A stretch of DNA of 64,000 nt, taken from the NCBI RefSeq assembly GCF_003258355.1, contig NZ_QKPO01000021.1:1-64000 (forward strand). Reading direction: 5' to 3'. The notes below the pieces were generated by a model. It was not told the origin of the DNA, made no database searches, and worked only from the letters and a program-made list of their open reading frames with translations. Both the position numbers and the translations under genes were made by a program. Below are positions 54,852 through 62,228 of this stretch, piece by piece; the stretch's first letter is position 1, and each line of letters opens with the position of its first letter. This stretch comes from Confluentibacter sediminis. Its GTDB lineage: Bacteria; Bacteroidota; Bacteroidia; Flavobacteriales; Flavobacteriaceae.

Positions 54852-56285
54852 ATGAAACAGATACAAAAAACAATGTTTTTTAAAAAATATAGAATCCATG
54901 ATTTAATATATAGATGTCATACAGTAAAATTATCAACTTTATTCTCTTTAATCATTGGGTTGAATTCATGTAGCGATTTTGTGGAAGTAGAGCCCCCTAA
55001 GAATTTGTTGATATCAGAAACAGTATTTAGTGACCCTGCAACGGTAGAGTCTGCACTAGCCAATATTTTTTATAAAATACGTGAACAAGGTAGTATGTTG
55101 TCGGGGAGGTCTGGATTGACAACCTTGATGGGTATTTATAGTGATGAACTAGATTATTATGGTTTTGATACCAATAATAGTGAATTGTTTCATCATAATG
55201 TGACAGCTTCAAATGCTGTACTTCTGAGTTGGTGGAACAGGGCTTATAATTTGATATATGCTGCTAATGATATTATTACAGGAGTGGAAATTTCAAATGA
55301 ATTGAGTGCTGAGAACAAAGCACGATATAAAGGTCAAGCACTATTTATTAGAGCCTATATACATAGCTTATTGGCTAGTCTTTACGGCAATATTCCATAC
55401 ATAACTTCAACCAATTATTTGGAAAATAATTCAGTAAATCGTTTATCGGTTGCTGAAGTGTATAAATATATCATTTCAGACCTTACAACTGCTGTTGATT
55501 TACTTGAAAATGTAAATATAACCGGAGAAAGAGTGTTACCGAGTCAAGATGTTGCTTTGGCTCTACTTTCAAGAATATATCTATACGTTGAAAATTGGGA
55601 AATGGCAGAATCAATGGCAACCCAATTAATAGGAAAATATAATCTGGAATCCAATATAAGTAAGGTATTTTTAAAGGAATCACCAGAAACGATTTGGCAG
55701 TTAAAGCCGGGAGATAGTCCTAAAAATACGCATGAAGCCAATCAATTTATTATTCAAGTAGTTCCTGGTCAGCAATTTGCTTTAACGGACTCCTTGTTAA
55801 ATGCGTTTGAGCCAGGTGATTTGAGGTTCAGTAATTGGATTGATAGCGCAACAAGTATAGACGGCACCATAACCTTAAAATATGCCTATAAATACAAAGC
55901 CTATATAACCGAATCCCAGTCTTTGGAATACTCCATTGTTTTTCGCTTAGCCGAACAGTATTTGATAAGAGCGGAAGCAAGAGTACATCTTGAAGATCTT
56001 TCTGGAGCACAGAAGGATTTAAACATGATCCGAAATCGAGCAGGCCTATCAAATACTACGGCCAATTCAATGAATAATTTGTTGAAGGCCATTTTTCAAG
56101 AACGTCGGGTAGAACTCTTTGCGGAACATTCTCAACGATGGTTTGATTTAAAAAGAAGTGGAAATGCAGGACCGATTTTAAGCCTAATGAAACCAAATTG
56201 GCAGGAAACAGATGTATTACTTCCAATTCCTGAGTCAGAATTAGTAATTAATCCTAATTTATTACCTCAGAATTTAGGGTATTAG
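54852..56285 (+). CDS. SusD/RagB-like surface lipoprotein (pair 2)
   Basis: A 477-residue SusD-family lipoprotein. After a long basic N terminus the lipobox is GLNSCSDF (Cys40). The canonical SusD motifs follow: PPKNLLISETVFSDP, NRAYNLIYAANDIITGV, ARYKGQALFIRAYIHSLL and, at the end, QERRVELFAEHSQRWFDLKRSG. It pairs with the SusC encoded 18 bp upstream; the TlpA-like lipoprotein gene starts 34 bp downstream. Met8 or a later Met could be the real start because the signal peptide is far from Met1. Confidence 0.95.
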   Translation: MKQIQKTMFFKKYRIHDLIYRCHTVKLSTLFSLIIGLNSCSDFVEVEPPKNLLISETVFSDPATVESALANIFYKIREQGSMLSGRSGLTTLMGIYSDELDYYGFDTNNSELFHHNVTASNAVLLSWWNRAYNLIYAANDIITGVEISNELSAENKARYKGQALFIRAYIHSLLASLYGNIPYITSTNYLENNSVNRLSVAEVYKYIISDLTTAVDLLENVNITGERVLPSQDVALALLSRIYLYVENWEMAESMATQLIGKYNLESNISKVFLKESPETIWQLKPGDSPKNTHEANQFIIQVVPGQQFALTDSLLNAFEPGDLRFSNWIDSATSIDGTITLKYAYKYKAYITESQSLEYSIVFRLAEQYLIRAEARVHLEDLSGAQKDLNMIRNRAGLSNTTANSMNNLLKAIFQERRVELFAEHSQRWFDLKRSGNAGPILSLMKPNWQETDVLLPIPESELVINPNLLPQNLGY

Positions 56286-56319
56286 ACGGTTCGTTTATTA
56301 AATATAAAATATAATAAAA

Positions 56320-57654
56320 ATGAATTTAAAACTAAACTTAAGAACTCTGTTAGCACCAATTTTCTTGTTAATTGTTTCATGTAATAAAGAATTGAAATCA
56401 AATAGTACTGTCGAAAAGTATATTCCCGTTCTGAATATACAAGCTGAAAAAGCCTTTAAAAAAATTGACACCTTAAAAGCATATTTTTGTGATTACCCAG
56501 AAGAATGTGAACGTTATAATAAACTGACATATATAGAAAAACGAAGGTTTGAGGAAAGGGTTACTAAAAATCGGGTACATCTAGCTCAGGATTTTTTATA
56601 TTCTTACCCTAACGATGAACACTATTATGAAGTGCTAAAGTTCTTCTTTAATTTAAACTTTGAGCCTCGTTTTCTTGTTGGAACAATTCCGGATAGTTTA
56701 TCGATGTTTTTTTCCAAGGAGATACCATTTGGTACACCAGAATACTATAAGAGACTTAGATCATTACCCATAGATATTGAAGCCAAAAATGAATGGCTGG
56801 ATAGGGGTTATGAACTAGCTGAAAAGTTTCTACAATCAAATGCATCTATAGAAAAAAAACTGAAAATCGAAAATGATATTCTTGGACGAGATCTACGGTG
56901 TGCTTATGAACTTTATAAGAGTTTAGATAAGCGAAATAAAGGTTTGGAAGAAGTGTATTGGAAGCAATTTGACCGACAATATTGGGAGTCCTTTCGATTA
57001 AGAATGAACAATCTAATTGAAAAATATGCAGATATCGAAATTATGGCAACCTACGTTGAACGGTTCATCTCTTTCGTTTCGAAGCTATCCCCACATTTGA
57101 CTGAACTCTACTGGGGAAAATTTTTAGAACTTACAAATGACAACCACCCGAAATCAAATAAAAAAGGTTTTAAAGCCATCCATAAAATGGCAAAAACGAA
57201 TTTAAATGCTTTAAGAACCGTTGATGAATCAAAACCTTTGGAAATGATAGTTAAGTCTATAGAAGGCACTAGAATAAATTTAGCAGACCTACGTGGAAAA
57301 GTAGTGTTGATTGATTTTTGGACAATTAGGTGCCTTCCTTGTATACAGGAAATGCCATATGTCCAAGCTATTTATGAAAAATACAGAAACCAAGGTTTTG
57401 AAGTTATTGGATTGGCGGGTAATGGGGACAATTCAAAAGATAGAGTTCTTGAAATTATTAAAAAGCAAGGGGCTACTTGGCCACAGGTTTTGGATAAGGG
57501 CGAAGATGCAATTATAAGTTACCATTCTTTATACAATATTAAATCATATCCAACGGTGTGGTTATTAAACAAAGAAGGTGTCATTGTTGATAAAAATGCA
57601 AGAGGAATTCGTTTGGAACCTTTAATTAGGCAAAATTTGGGTTTGGATGATTAA
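56320..57654 (+). CDS. TlpA-family thioredoxin-like lipoprotein
   Basis: A 444-residue lipoprotein with lipobox LIVSCNK (Cys21). Residues about 30-300 are helical and carry no recognised domain. Residues about 305-444 are a TlpA-like thioredoxin fold with redox motif CLPC (Cys338-Cys341) in DFWTIRCLPCIQEMP and the cis-proline region SYPTVWLL. It should act on disulfides in the periplasm or at the outer membrane. It is the last gene of the SusC-SusD operon and faces the MauE/peptide genes. Confidence 0.9.
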   Translation: MNLKLNLRTLLAPIFLLIVSCNKELKSNSTVEKYIPVLNIQAEKAFKKIDTLKAYFCDYPEECERYNKLTYIEKRRFEERVTKNRVHLAQDFLYSYPNDEHYYEVLKFFFNLNFEPRFLVGTIPDSLSMFFSKEIPFGTPEYYKRLRSLPIDIEAKNEWLDRGYELAEKFLQSNASIEKKLKIENDILGRDLRCAYELYKSLDKRNKGLEEVYWKQFDRQYWESFRLRMNNLIEKYADIEIMATYVERFISFVSKLSPHLTELYWGKFLELTNDNHPKSNKKGFKAIHKMAKTNLNALRTVDESKPLEMIVKSIEGTRINLADLRGKVVLIDFWTIRCLPCIQEMPYVQAIYEKYRNQGFEVIGLAGNGDNSKDRVLEIIKKQGATWPQVLDKGEDAIISYHSLYNIKSYPTVWLLNKEGVIVDKNARGIRLEPLIRQNLGLDD

Positions 57655-57683
57655 TATCTTAATTATCATAATTAGTTAAAGAA

Positions 57684-57710
57684 GAGGCTGTCATGATTTT
57701 TGACAGCCTC
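57684..57710. terminator. Hairpin between convergent operons
   Basis: Perfect 10-base stem gaggctgtca/tgacagcctc with a tgattttt loop, sitting between the TlpA-like gene and the converging secreted-peptide gene. T-tracts are short on both sides, so termination in either direction is likely but not certain. Confidence 0.65.
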
Positions 57711-57730
57711 ATTAAATTAATTATGATCAC

Positions 57731-57970
57731 CTATGGACGTGACTTTGTCAAAGGGGTTTCATAATCTTCATCGGCATAAACTTGTTGTCCAAGAAAAAGA
57801 CAAGCATCCTGAATTTCTGATTCACAGTCAACTTGGACTTCTATTGGACCATTAGGTCCTTCAATAAACCCTGTGTTAAGAAATGCTTCAGCTTCAGTTC
57901 CAAAGGCAAAACCAATGGCCAATAAAATAGCGAATACTGGTAAGATCGATTTAATTTTTTTTGTTTTCAT
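57731..57970 (-). CDS. Secreted two-cysteine peptide, DUF6520-like
   Basis: A 79-residue exported peptide. The signal peptide (MKTKKIKSILPVFAILLAIG, ending near AEA at 29) resembles that of the flavobacterial DUF6520 small proteins. The mature ~50 residues hold two cysteines (Cys49 and Cys57, spaced C-x7-C) in CESEIQDAC and an acidic body. The gene lies 80 bp downstream of a MauE-like gene on the same strand and faces a TlpA operon, so a disulfide formed by these proteins is an obvious possibility. Naming the family is from memory of its signal and layout. Confidence 0.7.
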   Translation of the reverse strand: MKTKKIKSILPVFAILLAIGFAFGTEAEAFLNTGFIEGPNGPIEVQVDCESEIQDACLFLGQQVYADEDYETPLTKSRP

Positions 57971-58050
57971 AATATTTACTTTTTTAAAATTATTGCCTAC
58001 TCTGTTTACAGGTTTTCGACATTTCCCTGATTCTACGTAGTTTTTTTGTA

Positions 58051-58482
58051 CTATAATTCTTTGTTCGTTCTCAATAATAAAATTCCTATCAAGGCCATTA
58101 CAATAAATGCACTATTGAAAATAATATGATCTTTCCATCCTAATGCGGAAATAACACCTCCACAGGAACAAGGAATTGAATTGGTGAACCCAAGAACTAA
58201 AATTATGTATGCGGTGAAAATTGACATTAATGTAAAGCTCATATATAATGCTGTTAATAAGTATTTTTGGAAAAAAAAGAGCACTACGATTGTTACTTCT
58301 AGAATAGGAACACCCCAAGCAATCCAAAAAGCATATGATGAAATAAATGGGAAACTTCCTAATCGCATGTGGAAAATATTAATATTCAGTAGTTTGTTTG
58401 TAGCAGTATAGGCAAATAATAGAATAAACAGCATACTGATGATTTCAGTAATAAGATTTGAATGTTTTTGTAGCCATTTCAT
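58051..58482 (-). CDS. MauE/DoxX-like four-helix membrane protein (copy 1)
   Basis: A 143-residue protein with four membrane segments (about 12-30, 50-70, 73-95, 118-137). Recognisable are the first-helix segment LLFAYTATNKLLN and the periplasmic IPCSCGGVISALGW with the conserved CxC that precedes the last helix. MauE-type proteins deliver redox equivalents or support disulfide formation in exported proteins (known from methylamine dehydrogenase maturation). It lies directly upstream of the two-cysteine peptide gene and downstream of a PAS-AraC gene, all on one strand. Confidence 0.85.
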   Translation of the reverse strand: MKWLQKHSNLITEIISMLFILLFAYTATNKLLNINIFHMRLGSFPFISSYAFWIAWGVPILEVTIVVLFFFQKYLLTALYMSFTLMSIFTAYIILVLGFTNSIPCSCGGVISALGWKDHIIFNSAFIVMALIGILLLRTNKEL

Positions 58483-58601
58483 ATTGTTTGTATTTATTTG
58501 ATATTCAATAACGTAAAGTTAAAGAGGTAGATTGATCCCTAAGGGATTATCATTAGTCCAGTAGGGATTATTTGAGAGAAGCTTTGATTTGTTGTTGGGT
58601 T

Positions 58602-59549
58602 TTATTTTGCAGATCGCAACTTCTTTGGTCGATAGCCATATCTAATATTGAATTCCCTAGAGAAATGGGTGGCACTCTTAAAGCCGACCATTTTGGCAAT
58701 CTCCTTAAAGGATTTGTTGGAATGATCAACCATAACGTGGGCTTTCCTCAGGCGTTCCTCTTTTAAAAACAGAAACACAGTCATACCATAAAGCTCTTTA
58801 AACCCTTTTTTTAATTTAAATTCATTTGTACCAAAGATTAACGCAATGTCCTTTAAGGATGGTAATTCTTCTTCCAGATGGCTCTTGATGTATTCTCCAA
58901 TAGCCCTGATATTATCAATATCGGAAAGTTGTAAAAAGGTTTTATTGGCTTTGGTGCCTTTAGATAATAACCATTGGGTTTGTACGCGCTTTTGCATGGC
59001 ATCTTCATCAAACTTTCGGGTTTTTGTCATGTCAAGCGTGGTCACAATGGTTTTTCCTCTTAAAAGTGGATCGTTTGTAAAATGGATAACTTTACAATAA
59101 GCGGGACGTAACAGATTTTCAGATGTTATAAATGATAATTGCAAGGATTGTTCTTTTAGGGGTGAGGTTGCAATACCCTTTTTCAAAGCTTTCCATTGGG
59201 TTTGCGATTCCTTGGAAAGCAAGACATGAAATGGTTTGTTTAACACATCTTCTTTTTCCAATCCTAAATAGTTTATGCAATTGTCATTCACAACTTCAAT
59301 TTTGAATGTCTCATCCAAAACAAACAGTATTTGAATGGTTAATAGATAGGAATCATGGAAATTCACATAACCCTGATGTAAAAACGAATCCCGAATTTCC
59401 TCCGTGGTCATATTGATCAATACAATAAGTGCCTCTAGTTCATCATTTTTTTCCGAACGTTCTATGAGGGTTGAAAAATTACCTTTGGCTAACTGTAGCA
59501 GGTGCCGACGTATTTTTTCAAGTCTGGTTTTGTTTTCTATAAGATGCAT
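58602..59549 (-). CDS. PAS-AraC regulator (copy 1)
   Basis: A 315-residue regulator. Residues 1-60 are an amphipathic helical segment (LQLAKGNFSTLIERSEKND) that resembles a HAMP-like linker. About 65-185 is a PAS-like domain (FKIEVVNDNCINYLGLEKED). About 215-315 is an AraC HTH pair (SLKDIALIFGTNEFKLKKGF; SFKEIAKMVGFKSATHFSREF). It is a soluble single-component sensor with no membrane segment. It is collinear with and paralogous to the protein at 60663, and is followed 119 bp later by the MauE-like gene. Confidence 0.85.
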   Translation of the reverse strand: MHLIENKTRLEKIRRHLLQLAKGNFSTLIERSEKNDELEALIVLINMTTEEIRDSFLHQGYVNFHDSYLLTIQILFVLDETFKIEVVNDNCINYLGLEKEDVLNKPFHVLLSKESQTQWKALKKGIATSPLKEQSLQLSFITSENLLRPAYCKVIHFTNDPLLRGKTIVTTLDMTKTRKFDEDAMQKRVQTQWLLSKGTKANKTFLQLSDIDNIRAIGEYIKSHLEEELPSLKDIALIFGTNEFKLKKGFKELYGMTVFLFLKEERLRKAHVMVDHSNKSFKEIAKMVGFKSATHFSREFNIRYGYRPKKLRSAK

Positions 59550-59678
59550 ATGCCATCGTTTTTTTAAGTTAATAACTAAGAATATCCCTAAAATAAAACC
59601 ATGGAACCATGTTTATCTTGTCACAAAGGGATTAATAGTAGTCAACATAGTAGTTTTTTAAAAGATTGTCGTTATCTC

Positions 59679-60050
59679 TTAGGAAACAAATGTTGAGAGA
59701 TAGTCTAGAGCTTCTGTTTCGTTATTAAATATTTCAGTAGGGATAGGCGGTGTATTAGCTGTTACATATAATTCCGAGAATATATGGGATATGGGCGTAT
59801 CGGACAGCAAGGCCATGGCTGTTATAAATACAGACCCTTCGGTGGCAAAATACCGTCGGGCATCCATGCCAATACTCTTAACGCCTCGAATATCGCATAA
59901 AACGGGATAGGTATGTCCCTTTTGTAATTGTAACCGATCCGACACAATCTGTTTGGCCGCTAACAAAGTGATTTCCACATCCTCATTATAAATAAAAAAT
60001 AGAATGCCATTTTTTATCCAAAAAGAGGCAAAATTATTTTCAACTTTCAT
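59679..60050 (-). CDS. Small STAS-like protein (copy 1)
   Basis: A 123-residue protein, probably the family annotated DUF7793 in flavobacteria. It reads FASFWIKNGILFFIYNEDVE, then QIVSDRLQLQKGHTYPVLCD with IRGVKSIG. The strand-helix-strand order and the YPVLCDIRG core resemble SpoIIAA/STAS domains. A longer frame reaches 60203, but ATG 60050 aligns with the paralogue's start at 61984. Encoded 129 bp upstream of the PAS-AraC gene, it may act as its partner. Confidence 0.75.
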   Translation of the reverse strand: MKVENNFASFWIKNGILFFIYNEDVEITLLAAKQIVSDRLQLQKGHTYPVLCDIRGVKSIGMDARRYFATEGSVFITAMALLSDTPISHIFSELYVTANTPPIPTEIFNNETEALDYLSTFVS

Positions 60051-60215
60051 ATAACTGGTAACTTTTGAAAACTTTAAGTTATTATTTTTTTTAAAAATAG
60101 AGATGTTGAAAAACCGTAAGTCCGAAGGAAAAATAATCCGAAAGGGATTTTTATTGGTCTGAAAGGGATTTCTATGTATGTGATACTGAAAATTTGAACA
60201 CAATATTTATTGATA

Positions 60216-60551
60216 CTAGAAACCAGTTTGATCGATACACGGAATGTCCTCGCTGTAATGTAAAACCACATATAGGTAGGTGGTAAATAGGGTCATGAGG
60301 AACAAACTGGTATAAAAGGCAAGCTTAGTAGATTTGTAAAAAAGAAATAGCCCAGCAATGATGAGTTCAACGATGGGAAGACACCAAGCTAACCATGGTG
60401 CATAGATCGAAATATAAGGGGATCGACTTAATTGCATTTTAAAATGTTCAAAATCGAGCCACTTACTCACAGCAGCATACACAAAAAGAACGATAAACAA
60501 TAGTTTAATGATCTCTATAAGGCTGTTTTGAATACGAAGGGATAGTCTCAT
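60216..60551 (-). CDS. MauE/DoxX-like membrane protein, truncated (copy 2)
   Basis: A 111-residue paralogue of the protein at 58051. The first three membrane segments align (IVLFVYAAVSKWLDF; APWLAWCLPIVELIIAGLFL; LYVVLHYSEDIPC), but where copy 1 continues IPCSCGG and a fourth helix, this one reads IPCIDQTGF and stops. The conserved CxC and the last helix are therefore lost, and the downstream DNA does not restore them in any frame that I can see. It is probably non-functional or altered, and no peptide gene follows it. Confidence 0.7.
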   Translation of the reverse strand: MRLSLRIQNSLIEIIKLLFIVLFVYAAVSKWLDFEHFKMQLSRSPYISIYAPWLAWCLPIVELIIAGLFLFYKSTKLAFYTSLFLMTLFTTYLYVVLHYSEDIPCIDQTGF

Positions 60552-60662
60552 AATGGTAGCTTATGTTTTACTTTGATTAAAATTCTGAATTATCAAACAA
60601 AAACAATTGTGGTATCGGGAAGGATGCTTAGCCAATAAGGAGTCCTATTAAAAATACTATGT

Positions 60663-61580
60663 TCAATCTGCCTTGGGACGATTCAATTTATTGGGTGGAT
60701 ATCCATACTGCTTTTTAAAGGCTTTGGAAAAATTAGGATAATCATTGTAACCGTTCATGCTCGCAATATTTTTTAAGGGAATCGTGGTTTTTTGGATCAT
60801 CAAATGGGCACGTTTCAAACGCTCCTCCGTATAAAACTTATAAATGCTGGTCTTAAAGAAAAAACGGAAGCCTTCCTTAATTTTAAATTCATTGGTACCA
60901 AAATGCAAAGCTAATTTTCTGATAGAGGGTAAGGGATCATCCAAATGGGCTAGGATGTAATCATATAGTTTCTGTATTAAAATGGCATCAGAGCGTCGGA
61001 TATTGGAAGTCTTATGTTTGTTGACTTCGGAAGTTGGGGGTATAACATCCTTAAAAGAATCCTGGCGTAGGGTGCTAGTGAAATTTAAAATTAACGTATG
61101 CTGCTGTAGCAAAAGACCAATCGAACAAGGAACCGAAACCAACAAATGGTCTTTCGTAGTGAAAGAGAGTACCAAAGGGTAGTGAAACCCATCTTTTTCT
61201 CGAAAGGCATCTATAGCACTACGAAGGGCATCGTAGGAGGTCTCCGTTAAGAAATTTTGAATGGGTTGCCCCATCAAATTAGCCTCAGAATATCCCAAAA
61301 AAGATAAAACATTCCATGTGTAACTCGTAATGTTTAAGGAATCATCCAATAGCAGGGACATGTGGCTAATAATAGGTGGTGTATGATGCGGATTGACATA
61401 GCCAATTTGAAAAATGGAGGCTTTCAGCTCCTCGGCGACCATATTGATTAAAACCACAAGGGTTTCCAAATCATCATCATGGGAACTCAAGGGAATGCGA
61501 CCATGGAAATTCCCTCTAGCCATCTCAAACAGCATCTGATGAATGGCAACTAGGCGCGCTTTATTGTGTGGCTGTTCCAT
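60663..61580 (-). CDS. PAS-AraC regulator (copy 2)
   Basis: A 305-residue paralogue of the regulator at 58602 with the same order: N-terminal helical segment (LFEMARGNFHGRIPLSSHDDD), PAS-like domain (about 65-180; TWNVLSFLGYSEANLMG), and AraC HTH pair (SIRKLALHFGTNEFKIKEGF; PLKNIASMNGYNDYPNFSKAF). It starts 15 bp after the STAS-like gene, so the two form a tight unit. The sensor domains have diverged more than the HTH, which suggests different ligands for related promoters. Confidence 0.85.
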   Translation of the reverse strand: MEQPHNKARLVAIHQMLFEMARGNFHGRIPLSSHDDDLETLVVLINMVAEELKASIFQIGYVNPHHTPPIISHMSLLLDDSLNITSYTWNVLSFLGYSEANLMGQPIQNFLTETSYDALRSAIDAFREKDGFHYPLVLSFTTKDHLLVSVPCSIGLLLQQHTLILNFTSTLRQDSFKDVIPPTSEVNKHKTSNIRRSDAILIQKLYDYILAHLDDPLPSIRKLALHFGTNEFKIKEGFRFFFKTSIYKFYTEERLKRAHLMIQKTTIPLKNIASMNGYNDYPNFSKAFKKQYGYPPNKLNRPKAD

Positions 61581-61594
61581 AGTCAGGGGTGAAA

Positions 61595-61984
61595 TTAAGG
61601 GGACGCAAAAGGTTTTAAATAAGCCAAAGCAGTAGGCTGAGAGGTAAAAACCTGCGTAGGAATGGTTGGCTTATTAATTTGTAAATAAAAATCACTAATA
61701 GTGAGAGACACTTGCTCGTGGATGAGCATAGCAGCCGCTGTAATTAAAACCGAACCAGTATGTGCCAAGTAATCCCGGCCTGCTTTATCGGAGTCCGCTA
61801 TGCCCCGAATATCGCACAATATCGGATAGGCTTTCCCATCTTGGAACTGCATGCGATCTGCAACAATACATTGAGCTACCTTGAGGTTGATGGTGGTTTC
61901 AGACTTATATTCAACAAAATAAATCCCTTCAGTAAACCAAAAACGGGCATAGTCATTCTCGTAAATATCATGTTCTGCAATCAT
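61595..61984 (-). CDS. Small STAS-like protein (copy 2)
   Basis: A 129-residue paralogue of the protein at 59679: YARFWFTEGIYFVEYKSETT, then QCIVADRMQFQDGKAYPILC with DIRGIADSDKAGRDYL. The frame extends to 62029, but ATG 61984 matches the paralogue start. It stands 14 bp upstream of the PAS-AraC copy 2 gene, consistent with a two-gene regulatory module, and is divergent from the large fusion gene at 62229 across 244 bp. Confidence 0.75.
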   Translation of the reverse strand: MIAEHDIYENDYARFWFTEGIYFVEYKSETTINLKVAQCIVADRMQFQDGKAYPILCDIRGIADSDKAGRDYLAHTGSVLITAAAMLIHEQVSLTISDFYLQINKPTIPTQVFTSQPTALAYLKPFASP

Positions 61985-62228
61985 GATCGGTAAATGTTTG
62001 AGTAAGTAAAATAATAAAAATAACAACAATTTGTGTGAAAAAGATTGTCTAATTAGGATAATTTAGTGTTTTATGTAGGATTTATTGTCTATTCAGGAGT
62101 TTCCATTGTCATTTATGGACTTTTCAACGTTTGGGTGTAAACGGTTTCAATTTTTATAAAGAATTTTAAGAATCAAGTAAAACATGGAGAATTCATCAAT
62201 AAAAATGATACACTAAAAACTGTTACCC

